A DNA stretch of 64,000 nt from Bolinopsis microptera (lineage: Eukaryota > Ctenophora > Tentaculata > Lobata > Bolinopsidae), in contig NC_087074.1 in NCBI RefSeq assembly GCF_026151205.1, positions 3,100,001 through 3,164,000 of the forward strand. The letters run 5' to 3'. The notes beneath the pieces are model-generated. The model saw only the letters and a program-made list of their open reading frames with translations, was not told where the DNA came from and ran no database searches. Each line of letters starts with the position of its first letter. Position 1 is the stretch's first letter. Position numbers and translations under genes: made by a program. Positions 23,472 to 34,100 of the stretch are shown piece after piece.

Positions 23472-25283
23472 CTACTGCATTGGCAAAAGAGATCGGAACT
23501 CATCCCTTAAAGGCCACACCTCTTCGATTACTGTCGGTCTTCGCCTGGCCAGTTCAATGATGCAGTCCAAGAGACGCGAAACGATCCCTTTCTTGGCTGC
23601 TAAGGTTAGATGAATACCGTTCCCATTTGGATCTAGTATAGTGCACCTTTTCCTCACCAGCTCAAAGCATATTTGATGCGAGTCAAACATCAATAGATTT
23701 TCAACCTTCGTGGTTAAAATAAATAAAGACTCGTTAAACCTACGAATTTCTGGATTTAGCCAGTGATAAGTGGTTAGTGTTATGGAGTTAAAGATGAATG
23801 TGGTGTTTGGGTATCTCTCACAATAAGTACGCAGATCATTCGCCACGACATCAAACAACGAGTAAGAACGGTGATTATACCTGGACAAATCGTTGATGCC
23901 TGCCGAAATCACCACGTAACTCATGTGAGGGAATAGGTGCTCAAACTTGTGAAGATCAGTGATTTTGTACATTGTCTCCTTGGTGCATGGCAAGTGAGTA
24001 GGAAACAAGCTGACGGGTGTGGTTGAATGAATTGAATCCGTCAATAGCAGAACACGTTCCGTTGGAATCGGAGTCGGGTCTGTTTCTGGTCTACTAGATT
24101 GGCGGATTGGTGGTATATGCTGTGGTGTGGTGGGAGCTGAGAGTCTGCGAAAAGTTAGTGATAGTCTCTCGCCTTGTGCTGTGGGATCTGCTTTAATACC
24201 ATGTTCCCAAAAGTCCTGGGAGGACCTTGACATGCAATAAGTCTGCCCGTGTTTGAGGTGTATGGATTGTGTCGTGAGAGGTCCTATTTTGCTGCGGAAG
24301 TCAATTGTTCGGGCAGCACCGAGACTGACTGTGATTATGTTACTGGGATTGACGATGCAAGCTTCGTTGTCACTGTGCATGGGAATTGAAGATTTACCGT
24401 TCTCATAACGAGTAAGAAGGCAAGTTATGTTGTCTGTGGTGAATGTTGGGTCTTCTGTGTGATGAGCGATTGAGTCTATGATTTCAAGGAGTGGGTGATT
24501 CGTGGGAATATCAAGTGGTTTGTGTACTGTTCTGCCATAACGATACTCTGTTCTACCAAAAAATGCTGTCTGTCGATGCCCTATCTTAGTAAAATGTACT
24601 CCGTGGCAAACTGTCTCCAGGTCTAAATGGTCAAAGTTTATATCACACGGTTCAACAGCACCTGGTATAGTTGGTAACGTCACCGTGTTGAGCTGTGCTG
24701 GTGGTGGCGGTGGGGTTGATGGAGGAGTTCTTCTAGAGTTGGCGGCGCTTTCATAAGCTAACATGTCCGTGATGCACTGTTTCGCTGCCGCTATCGACTC
24801 TGTTAGTTGTTCAATAATCCTCGCATGATGGCTTTCTGCTTCTTGAAGTTTCTCGGAAATGAGGGAGGTTACGGAAGTGAACTGATGCAAATTTTTAGAA
24901 ATATCATCTACATTGCTAGTTAGGTGTTGCTCTAGGTGTTGCTTTAAATGTTCATAGGCATGTGCCTTTCTATCCCTAGTTAGCATCCCTACTCCTATTG
25001 TATGATCTGTAAAACCACAGATTGTTGAATGGTATTCCGATTCATGTTTAAGTTGTTCTTCTGTCAGGGTTGAGAAGAGCTCTAAACTTGTTTTAGGAGA
25101 TAATAGTGCCGTCCTAAAAGTTTTATCGTACGTACCGTCTTGTTGTGGGGGTACCAGGCAGGTCTTTGAAGAGGTAGTGAGTGGGTCACTACCTGGTAGC
25201 CCCTTGTCATCTGATGAAGGATTCGTCTCGTGAGATGGGTGGGTGGTTGGCTGATCCAATAAGTTGAGCGCGGCGTCGGCCAT
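23472..25283 (-). CDS. LINE 1 ORF1: AlkB-like 2OG-Fe(II) dioxygenase fused to SGNH hydrolase
   Basis: 603 residues from the Met at 25283. The frame stays open to 25379, but that upstream segment overlaps the neighbouring helicase ORF. A low-complexity N-terminus is followed by a region rich in charged heptads (about 90-165) that may be a coiled coil, then a Pro-rich linker. Residues about 205-380 read as a virus-type AlkB domain: iron ligands H-S-D (303-305) and H361 in FWEHGIK, and the 2-oxoglutarate arginine in RLSLTFRR (373-380). Residues about 410-590 are SGNH/GDSL-like: LLLTDS (413-418; Asp-Ser where GDS is usual), AGIND (461-465), and D551/H558 in DPNGNGIHLT. Esterase ORF1s are known in CR1-type LINEs, but I know of no established AlkB fusion. 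The expected role is in retrotransposon RNP assembly, with possible RNA or DNA demethylation. Confidence 0.85.
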   Translation of the reverse strand: MADAALNLLDQPTTHPSHETNPSSDDKGLPGSDPLTTSSKTCLVPPQQDGTYDKTFRTALLSPKTSLELFSTLTEEQLKHESEYHSTICGFTDHTIGVGMLTRDRKAHAYEHLKQHLEQHLTSNVDDISKNLHQFTSVTSLISEKLQEAESHHARIIEQLTESIAAAKQCITDMLAYESAANSRRTPPSTPPPPPAQLNTVTLPTIPGAVEPCDINFDHLDLETVCHGVHFTKIGHRQTAFFGRTEYRYGRTVHKPLDIPTNHPLLEIIDSIAHHTEDPTFTTDNITCLLTRYENGKSSIPMHSDNEACIVNPSNIITVSLGAARTIDFRSKIGPLTTQSIHLKHGQTYCMSRSSQDFWEHGIKADPTAQGERLSLTFRRLSAPTTPQHIPPIRQSSRPETDPTPIPTERVLLLTDSIHSTTPVSLFPTHLPCTKETMYKITDLHKFEHLFPHMSYVVISAGINDLSRYNHRSYSLFDVVANDLRTYCERYPNTTFIFNSITLTTYHWLNPEIRRFNESLFILTTKVENLLMFDSHQICFELVRKRCTILDPNGNGIHLTLAAKKGIVSRLLDCIIELARRRPTVIEEVWPLRDEFRSLLPMQ

Positions 25284-25311
25284 GGTAAATTTTCTTATCA
25301 GCAAACGAATT

Positions 25312-27927
25312 TCATGCGTAATGTAAAAGACAAATATGATAATGAAAATAATTGGCCATAGCTTTACTGGAGGAGGCAAAATCCTTAAAATCAGAAGTCA
25401 AAAACCTAGTTGTGATGAATCTTGCGTTAGATTCCTTGTAATCTGAAAATAATTCGCTATGATCCCCTTTTTGATAATAAGGTGTCTTTGAACCGTATCT
25501 CATGGAAACTGATAAGAAATGCAAGTATTTTTGGAATACGTTTTGGACGTCCTCCATTATTTGTTTGATCTTGCGTTTAGTGAATTCCGTTACCGTTCCC
25601 GAAACTAAATGTACATTATGTGCCTTTGCAGTAATTGTCAAATCATTTATAAAACTCTGAACGTCCCTCATAATAATCATAATTGAGCAGTAAACCCTTG
25701 CTCTGGACACAGTGATGTACATCCTAGCCAACAATTGATCATACCACTCTGCCAACATCTCCTCTATTGACTCTTCTGAAGTAAATTTTTTATTGAGAAC
25801 ATTGGGGAAACTCCATTCCAATATTCCTATTACTGCTGGCCATTCAGATGAGAAACTTCCCTCGTATGAGATAACATCGATGCGGTTTTTCCTTCTAGAG
25901 TCGTTTGTTGAGTGCATTGAGGCAAGAAAATCACTAGTTATGTCCTTGCAAATTTGTTCCCAGTGAGTGCAAGTGATTGAGTCTGGTCTCCGTTGCTTAT
26001 TCCTTACCAGGTGTTCTACGTAACTTGTACATAATGGATCTTGATGGTTAAAACCTTTCTCAGATGCGAATAATCTGTCATCCGCCACTATGATTGCTAA
26101 ATCTGTATTTTTCAGTTTTTTGAGCTCCTTTGAAACTGCTTCTTTGACGAACTTTTCGATTGCTAAACCATTAGGTGTGAGGCTATGCAGGAAATGCATG
26201 TTTCCTTTCGGACCATGAATGAAATGGCCTGGTTGCTGCTCTATGAACATAGTATTGGCAGGCTTGGATCGTATTTTTTTTATTCCAGAAAGCATATGTG
26301 TTATCTCGTAGGAATTTCTCAGATTGTCAGAAAGTTTTCTGATGGAATCGGGATTCAATCTGCTAAAAAATTCTTTGACATTTTTGTGTTTTTTTGTATA
26401 ATCGTACAGAAATCCTTGCTGTAAAATATCATTCACTATCCAAAATGTTCTTCTAGATCGTGACTTCGAATCAAATTCTGCCAACACCTGCTCAAATACA
26501 CGGTCAGTCTTGTTGCCAACACCTGTGGTGAAACCGTGGAAGTCATCAATGAAAATATGATAGTCAGATTGGAGCAGAATTGTTAAACTGGAGCATCTGT
26601 CTTCCTCATTAACCTCTACAACTGGATATGTTTTCATGCCTTCTAGATTCAAATCCTTCAATCGGTTCTGGAAGTATTTTATCAAAACTTGTTCTTTTGA
26701 TTTCAATGACGTATACCTCACATTGCCCCATAAAGTTGTTTTTAGGCCCGATTGTGTTACGACTTTCGAGTAGGTTTCAGCCGTAGCCTTGTTGAGGACG
26801 ATAATGGCAACGTTTTCGTTTGTAAACTTTACCATTTCGATGACTTTAGCCATAACAAGAATTGTTTTCCCACTTCCAGCTGGGCCTCTTATACAGAGCT
26901 TATTCTGTTTGCTCTCAAAGATTGCAAGCTGACTCACAGTCAAACACTTTATCTTAAGATAATCTTGAAAGATCCGTGGCGCATTCTTTACCAAAGGTGA
27001 TCTATTTCCCGATTTTAGAGAGCTGGTTATTTCCGAAGTTCTCAGTAGATGGTCAACTCGTTGGATGCTTTTACCCAGATCACAGCCATTTGTAACAGAA
27101 TACTTGTTATTTTTATTGTTCATACACCATAAACCAAGCAAAATACACGCTGTATTCATTCCCACTTTTGTTTCGAATTTAATCGTACATAAGTGACTCC
27201 TCAGAGCCCAGTTTTCAATGTCATTTTTGAAGAGAGTCGAATACTTTTCTGAATGTGTAAGAGAATTGTAACTATCAAGATTTTCTTCGGCATGTTTTCT
27301 GGTGATGCTGGTGAAAACAATTAATTGACGGATAGCTTCATATTCGATAGTCTTACATTTTTTATCAACACCGATCACAAGTTTGCGTGATTTTTCCTGC
27401 TGCTTCTGTGCCTTCCTAAAGCTTCTTATAAACTTTTCTTCACTATCACAGGAGGTCGATTTAACTTCAATCAAAGTTACAAATTTGTCATTGATCACCA
27501 GAAAGTCTATTTCTCCTTCCTCGTCCATGTCTTTTTTAGTACAATCATGTTCATCAAACAAATTATACTGCTGATGAGTAAACCTAAACCCATAAATGAC
27601 AATCATATACTCTCTGATGTCCTCTAACAATCTATAAACTTTAACTTCAGCTTCATATTCTCTCTGTTGTTTCTCGATTCGCTGCACCCAGTTAGGTTCA
27701 TTCTCAATATTATCTGGATACTTGTCTATGAATTTACAGAGTGGCGCCGGAGGAAACATAATGGGACGTTGGGTTTTCTCATTGCAATAAAAGGAGAATA
27801 TTTCTACTCCAACTTTCATGATCTTTCTGATAAATTCTTCATTTGGAGAGGTGATTAATTTTTCATCATTAACTTGGATGCTTTTACAGAGCTCACAACT
27901 CTGTGAGCTCTGTCCAGACCGTTCCAT
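25312..27927 (-). CDS. NERD nuclease-domain / superfamily 1 helicase, copy 1
   Basis: 871 residues, uninterrupted. Residues about 95-200 form a NERD-type PD-(D/E)XK nuclease fold with EIDFLV (D141) and LIEVKS (E154, K156). Residues about 325-760 are a UvrD/DUF2075-like SF1 helicase: GPAGSGKT (348-355), FIDDFHG (459-465, Walker B), FWIVND (motif III region), LSDNLRN (motif IV region), VISYEGSFSSEW (motif V region), and TVSRARVYC (motif VI). Key residues look intact. The N-terminus (SCELCKSIQ) resembles the segment after the first NERD domain of copy 2 (SCELGKSSQ), so copy 1 seems to derive from a two-NERD ancestor by deletion. The C-terminal 120 residues have no counterpart in copy 2. Its role is unknown; nucleic-acid defence or a selfish function are possibilities. 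Confidence 0.8.
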   Translation of the reverse strand: MERSGQSSQSCELCKSIQVNDEKLITSPNEEFIRKIMKVGVEIFSFYCNEKTQRPIMFPPAPLCKFIDKYPDNIENEPNWVQRIEKQQREYEAEVKVYRLLEDIREYMIVIYGFRFTHQQYNLFDEHDCTKKDMDEEGEIDFLVINDKFVTLIEVKSTSCDSEEKFIRSFRKAQKQQEKSRKLVIGVDKKCKTIEYEAIRQLIVFTSITRKHAEENLDSYNSLTHSEKYSTLFKNDIENWALRSHLCTIKFETKVGMNTACILLGLWCMNNKNNKYSVTNGCDLGKSIQRVDHLLRTSEITSSLKSGNRSPLVKNAPRIFQDYLKIKCLTVSQLAIFESKQNKLCIRGPAGSGKTILVMAKVIEMVKFTNENVAIIVLNKATAETYSKVVTQSGLKTTLWGNVRYTSLKSKEQVLIKYFQNRLKDLNLEGMKTYPVVEVNEEDRCSSLTILLQSDYHIFIDDFHGFTTGVGNKTDRVFEQVLAEFDSKSRSRRTFWIVNDILQQGFLYDYTKKHKNVKEFFSRLNPDSIRKLSDNLRNSYEITHMLSGIKKIRSKPANTMFIEQQPGHFIHGPKGNMHFLHSLTPNGLAIEKFVKEAVSKELKKLKNTDLAIIVADDRLFASEKGFNHQDPLCTSYVEHLVRNKQRRPDSITCTHWEQICKDITSDFLASMHSTNDSRRKNRIDVISYEGSFSSEWPAVIGILEWSFPNVLNKKFTSEESIEEMLAEWYDQLLARMYITVSRARVYCSIMIIMRDVQSFINDLTITAKAHNVHLVSGTVTEFTKRKIKQIMEDVQNVFQKYLHFLSVSMRYGSKTPYYQKGDHSELFSDYKESNARFITTRFLTSDFKDFASSSKAMANYFHYHICLLHYA

Positions 27928-28299
27928 CCTCCAGGCCCCGCCCTGTTGCGGTAGCCAAGATCAAGATGCGTAGTCAGAGTGGCTCATAGGCTGAAATGAG
28001 TTTCGTTTCATTGAAATGTCTAAAAGTGAAATTATTTTACCAGAATATTAAACATAATATGATAGTAATTAGTGAACTTATTTCTACGGAACATAATGAT
28101 ATGAATCTATACTCACAAGTCACATCGAGGTGTCAGAACATCTTCAGTTTAGGAAAACTGATGAACAGGAATTTTTTGGAAAAAAAGGAGGGGGTGAGGG
28201 GTCATTCGGGAAAATTTCGAAAAGTACCGTGGTACTTTTTTGTTATTCCATTCGTGAAGGAGGTGGGTGGGTGGTTATTTTCAGAAATTTCGAAATAAT
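27928..28299. other. Upstream flank of NERD-helicase copy 1
   Basis: No coding exon is recognised. An inverted repeat, ACAGAGCTCACA and TGTGAGCTCTGT, spans about 27888-27916 across the first codons of the helicase and may mark the junction that truncated copy 1. Confidence 0.4.
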
Positions 28300-29400
28300 A
28301 ATAATAATAATTCTATACTGTTACATAATTTAAAAATTATGGCCCCTTATTGTGGGCAGAGTATGTTTCTTTATTTAAGTGTCCTGATTTAAAAATCATC
28401 TGAGTGACTGCATTGAAATTATTTAAGGAGAGTAACAATTAGAACATACTTATTATATTAATATCAACATTAGAACAAAATACAGTCACCTAATTCTCGT
28501 CTCCTACAGTTGAGTATAGAGGAACCATCTTTGGCGTGTATTAGGGACTTAGACCATTACAAATACCCTGCTGTAAGTTTGCAAGGTATGTGGACTAAGT
28601 GGGTCGAGAGTACTCGACTTGGAACTGGGTGTTGAGAATTCTCAACTAAACTAGAAGATAATGATGTCCAGAAGATGAGGCAGTAGATGGAGTAGTAAAG
28701 GAGTAGTAGAGGCTGAAGGGGGAGTGATGTCATAAGGAGATGTAGGACATGAAGGGGGATGGAGGTGAAGGAGTACTATAAGTATAAGTATCAATTCTAT
28801 GATAGTTTACCGATGGCGATCTGTGCTAAAGATCGGAAGGCAGTGATGCTGCCATCACTACCATCTCTTAAGATAGACCAGCATGGTTGGTCATTAGTGT
28901 AGTGCTCTTGAATGGTTTCTCTGTAGGAACAGCGGTACAGTGGACAAGAGAAGATTCGATGGTAATTGTTGTCCAACATCTGACAATTCGGACACTGAGG
29001 GTCGCATTTGTTGGCAACCCTTGCCTTGAATGCTGTGAAGGTGATGTCATGGCCATGCAAGAGAGACATTACTTTAGTGTCTGTGCTCCTGCTTGAATAG
29101 CGAGGAAACAACTTTTTGCTCCTCTCATCGATGTTATCCAGTATCTCACCCGGATTTATTCTAGGGTTCAGTAGGAGATGTTTATTCCAGGTGAAGTCCA
29201 TAAAGCGGGTTATTTCGTCTTTTGAATAGCTGACAACACCGTTGTGGACACTAGTCAGAAGGTCTATTCTGCTTCTGTTCAGCTCGTTGGACCCCCTTGT
29301 CCACGTTAGGAACTTACGTATCTCATCAATATGGTGCTGATATCGATGGGCCTTTGCCTCCTCTAGCTGTAAGATGAGTCCTTGCATAAATGGGTCACTT
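28300..29400 (-). mobile_element. 5'-truncated LINE, Jockey/I-type 3' end, copy A
   Basis: A minus-strand LINE fragment ending in an (AAT)n-like tail near 28300. Its sequence recurs in the opposite orientation at about 51.45-53.96 kb, including the non-coding 3' region, so both come from one family. Confidence 0.75.
28797..29387 (-). pseudogene. LINE reverse transcriptase C-terminus with zinc knuckle
   Basis: 196 residues with the Cys/His cluster CDPQCPNCQMLDNNYHRIFS and then CPLY, typical of the C-terminus of Jockey/I/R1-type LINE polyproteins. No catalytic RT motif remains because the copy is 5'-truncated. Confidence 0.75.
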
Positions 29401-29489
29401 GTAAGTGCTTTTATTATGAATTTTATAGTGATTTCGAAAAGTCAGCATATGTTCCATCAAAAAAGTACCTGCACCCCCCCCCCCCCCCG

Positions 29490-30360
29490 GCAGGACTACC
29501 AATAATTTTTTACAGAATGAAGTTTAGAAAAATGGATTAAAAGTTATCCGAAAATAAAATCCTTGCCAGACTTTTGAAAGGTTTCAAGAATCATCTAGAA
29601 GATAAGTGTTAGTAGTTAAATTTTAATTGGTCTCTAAGAGATAGTTGGTCAGTGATATAAAAATAATCACAATTTAATAATAAATCAAATCATAAATACT
29701 ATCAACACAATGGGGAAATAGGAAATACAAATAATGGCACTCTGAAAGACTCTGAAAAAGGAACTAACATTAAACCCGTAACGTAAACAATTTTTAAGCA
29801 TCCAGAGGCCGCTATTTACCTCGAGGAGGTGGGTATTTTTCCATACAGCTGTCTGCTGTTTAGTAAATCCACAATTTAACGACGTTGGCAGCTGAGCGGC
29901 GAATACGTAGTGATATTATCGAAGCATTCAAAATTATCAGCGGTTTAGCCTAGTGTGGATCGGGTATATTTGGAATGAGCAGATCCAATCTAATATCAAC
30001 CAGTAAATACAATTTAGTAAGAGTACTGAATAGTATTAATTTAAGATCATGGATCACCAAACTTTGCATTGTAGGTTAACCTACCAAGACGCGCGCCGAA
30101 TAGGACTCGTCGGATCGCGACGGTCTTGTCTAATATTTGAAAGAAATATTTTACGAGTATCGTCCGTTAAATTAAATTGGAACAAACTTTTTCCAGACGT
30201 CAAGAGCTCTGTGACAATTTCCGTATCACGTTGTAACCCCCATTGTCGTTACACTAATTGTTATTTCACTAAGCTTCACTTATTATTATATAGATCGTAC
30301 GGCCACGATATAGCTGCGCACCCGTGCGCGGCAGGTCTACAACGTATGTAAAGTAAAGTA
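29490..30360 (+). mobile_element. Degenerate LINE 3' fragment, copy 1
   Basis: The plus strand still reads LAAERRIRSDIIEAFKII near 29888-29945, then, after stops and shifts, LNWNKLFPDVKSS near 30175. This is the usual C-terminal signature of LINE reverse transcriptases (R-R..D.IE.FKI...WN.LP..V). A second, separately decayed copy lies at about 47.74-48.43 kb. The fragment is preceded by a run of 15 C (29474-29488). Confidence 0.6.
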
Positions 30361-31139
30361 AAGTAAAGTAAAGTAAAAAATTATGACATAACATCATCAC
30401 TAATGTCTACAAAGTATCATCATCATCATATGTGGTAAAACAAATTTTGTATACACGTTGTATACAAAAAAGAGTTTACAACGTGTATCAACTATTATAA
30501 AGCTTATAGTATAGTGTTTCAAATCAAGTATTAGGAAGCGAAGCTCGAAGAATTAAAGAATCATATCATGTTCATGTTCAAGAAAACAACAATTTCAAGA
30601 AAACAACAATTTTATTTAGTATCAGTTAAAGCAGACAAAAACATATTTTATATATATAACTAGTGCAAACTTTAGACCATATATCTTAGGGGACTTGGAG
30701 TAGCAAGAGAGTGACCAGAAAGTATATGTATACTTTTACCAAAAATACGTCGAAATGAATCCAGGGTGATACAGGATCTGAGAGTGCAGACCATAAAGTT
30801 TACGCACCCACCCTTGCCTCCTGAATTCGTGGTTGGAAAGACAATTATGCAAAATTGGTCGTTTATACTCCAAGTCCCGTTGTTAATAGAAGTAGTATTA
30901 TTTATGTCTGGAATTAGCTTCATTCAATAATAACAATATCAATATAATCAATATTAATATCAATATCAGACTAAACTATCAAATAAATAAATTATCAAAT
31001 ATCAATTATTAATTCACTCTGATTAAAAAGTTATAAATTAGGATATCTAATATTTAAGAATTACAACTACAAGTTGTTAAAAACGCCCAAAATAGATCTG
31101 AGATATTTTCAGTCTGTAGTACAATAATGATAGCAATAG
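30361..31139. other. AT-rich spacer with short repeats
   Basis: It contains a (TAAAG)n run at about 30346-30376 and the palindromic TTGTATACACGTTGTATACAA near 30446-30466. The palindrome recurs near 48665-48687 and so belongs to the same dispersed repeat. No gene was seen. Confidence 0.5.
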
Positions 31140-31176
31140 TTTAAATTATGTTATGTGCTGCTGCAATTAGATTAAA

Positions 31177-34100
31177 TTACTGTAACTTAAAATTGTTTGG
31201 AGTCCAAGTCTCTTTTAAGTCAACAGCCTGTGATTGTATTAATAGTGCTTTCGTTCTCAATTTTATCAAGTTAATGGAAGTTTCTAGACAATTGCTTGAA
31301 GTTAAAATTTTTTTATGAACAGTGTTCCAAAGCTTGGCTGCATTAAACAAAAAGGTATTTGATTTATTTAGAAGAATAACTGTTAGACTCGTTGCACGGT
31401 TTGAAATGTTGATAGCCTCATAAAGGGAGTATGGGCAGTGGTACTTGATAATCTTAGAGAATTCTAAAATACAGTGATATTTGTACAAGTTTTGAGCCGT
31501 AAGAATTTTTAACCTATTAAAAATGGGTTTCGTATGCTCCTTTTCAAAATGTTTATGGCCTAGTATTTGCATGCCATATGGTCTAGTTCTTGCACATGTT
31601 GATTGTTTATCTAGATATGAGTCGAGATCACCAAAAAGGATTCTTATACAGTGCTTCTGTGTGATAAAAAGACTATCATTTGACCGTTCTTTGAGGACAA
31701 CTCCCCAAACACTTATACCATAACTTAGATGTGATTCAAATAGAGCATTATATATTTTTAAATATAGTTCAGCAGGTATCGAGTGCCGAATTCTACAGAT
31801 TGCACCAGTCATGGACCTCAGTTTTTTACGGATGTAGTGCATGTGGGCAGACCAGTTTAGCTTACTATCTATAACAACACCTAAGAATTTGGTATCCTTG
31901 ACTTTAGTGATAACCTTACCATTGATGAATATTGATCTAGATTCATCTAGCAGGGTAGCAAATGGTCTAGTCCGTGCACAAGTGTCATCATATTCAGAGG
32001 CAGGTTTAAAATGGATGTAGCAGCATTTTGACATGTTGATATGAAGTAGATTACATTTCATATAAATCGAGACATGTTTAAGCACTAAGTTGGCTTTTTT
32101 GTATGTTGCTTCTCTAGACGGTCCTGATATGAAGATATTAGTGTCATCAGCATAAAGTACAAATTTCACTTCACTGTCTGAAAAACAGTTTACTATATCG
32201 TTCATATACAGTAGGAAGAGTAATGGCCCTAGAATTGACCCTTGAGGAACCCCGAATTCCACATCCATTGTTTCTGATGGTACATCGTTATACATCACAT
32301 ACTGCTTTCTGTTAGTCAAGTAGCTTTTTAGTAAAGTTAGTGCTGTGCCCCTAATACCATAGGAATTTAACTTGCTTAGAAGAATATTGTGATCAAGGGT
32401 GTCAAAGGCTTTGCTCAAGTCAATGAATATGCCTAGGACATGTTTATTGCTAGCCAGGGACTTTGTAACAGAGTCTATAGATTTGTGTAGAGCATGGGCG
32501 GTAGAATGGCCTTTTCTAAATCCAAACTGCGAGTCTGTTAGTACACCTTTAGATGTAAAGAAATTATAGAGCCGTTTGTAAATGACCTTCTCGAAAATTT
32601 TCCCAAATAAAGGTAATATTGATACAGGCCGATAATTTTCAATACATTCCTTATTGTCTTTCTTGTAAATAGGAATAACTTTACCAGTTTTAAAAATACT
32701 TGGGAATGTTCCACTTTGTATACATATGTTGTAAAGCCTAGCCAAGGTACCAGCGATGAGCTTTGCCGATTTTTTTACAACGATTATAGGTATGTCACTT
32801 GCCTTGCCATTTTGAAAATCTCTGATGACCTCGATAATCTCATCTTCATTAGTTTCTTCTAGGTATATGGAGTCAGACACTGAATTAGACATGAATTGAG
32901 CAAATGATTCTACTGGATCCAGAGAAATACTATTGTTCGACAATACATTTCTATTGAGATTGCTTGCAAGAGATGTAAAGTATTCACAAAATTTGTTAGC
33001 AATTATTCGTCTGCAAGTAATTCTCTGGCCATCTATGACAAAATCGTCCTTACATCTAGACATATTCTTACCACGGAGTTCATTGATAACTTCCCAGGTC
33101 TTTTTTGAGTTCATGCTGTACTTCTCGAATTTTCTAGTATAGCACATAGCTTTTGCCATATTTATTGAGTTTTTGAGAAACTTGTCGAATTCCTTGTAGC
33201 AGATGTGCTTGTTTTGATCCCCGTCAGGTAGTTTTAATGTACAAGTCTTCTTCCATTCGAAATACAACCTAGCTTTCTTGTCTATGGAATTAATTAGCCC
33301 CTGGGTAATCCAAGGGTTAGTTATGCTGTTGCGTTTAGTGGTTCTAGGAGTAAGAAGTTTGCAAGACAAATCTATCTTTTCTTGAAATAACTGCATGAAA
33401 GAGTCAAATGTGTCACAGCTGTGCTGGAACCTATCTATATCGTTTTCTATTTCAAGACAGAGCTTCTCTAGGTTAGCATTACTATAGTCGTAGTGTATGG
33501 TAATTTTGTCTGGTGAATCAGGTTTAGGCACAGAGTTAGGGGGAAGCTCAACAAGAGTGAATACAGGGTGATGGTGGGAGATATTATCAGATATCACACC
33601 AGAAATAAGGGATTGGTCTACTACATTGGTGTGGATATTGTCAATACAAGTCCTGGAACAGCCAGGTATTTGGTGTGTTGGTACTGATATGGTTGGTGTG
33701 AAGCCGTTGTTGAATATTATTTCTTGGAATTTGTCCTCTGATGGAGATGGGTCTTTCAAAATGTTGACATTGAAATCACCAAGAATGTATACTTTTTTGC
33801 CATTCAATTTTGAGAGAATACGTTCATATGCTTCGTTGAACAGTTCAAGTGATGCGTTCGGGGGACGGTAGATAACCCCTACAACAGTTGGGTCTTGCAA
33901 GCTAGTGATAGATACAAATAGTGATTCTATGTGTTCATTACAGAGAGATAAGCCAGTAATCTTGTTAAAGTTAAGGGAATCGTGCAGGTAAAGACACACT
34001 CCTGACCCTTTACTCTTGAACTGGTTTTTCTTTTGACAAAAGTAACGTGATTGATAACAGGAGGAGTATCCGTTAAGCTGATACAGGGCTCCATTTTCGG

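Larger units (their letters stand above)
19140..25283 (-). mobile_element. LINE 1: CR1/L2-like non-LTR retrotransposon, nearly complete
   Basis: It holds two minus-strand ORFs in the usual LINE order: ORF1 (25283-23472), a 575 bp spacer, then ORF2 (22896-19228). After ORF2 the element ends with two tandem copies of a roughly 26 bp unit containing ACTAACGTTTAGGATTC (19150-19202) instead of poly-A. Short 3' tandem repeats of this kind are typical of CR1-group LINEs. Both ORFs are intact, so the copy is young. The 5' end touches the 3' end of the NERD-helicase gene and its exact limit is uncertain. Confidence 0.85.

Noticed and set aside
25284-25379. N-terminal hydrophobic extension of LINE 1 ORF1 (membrane-segment-like)
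   Set aside because: It overlaps the helicase ORF in another frame, and a good Met (MADAAL) follows at 25283. It is probably fortuitous open sequence.
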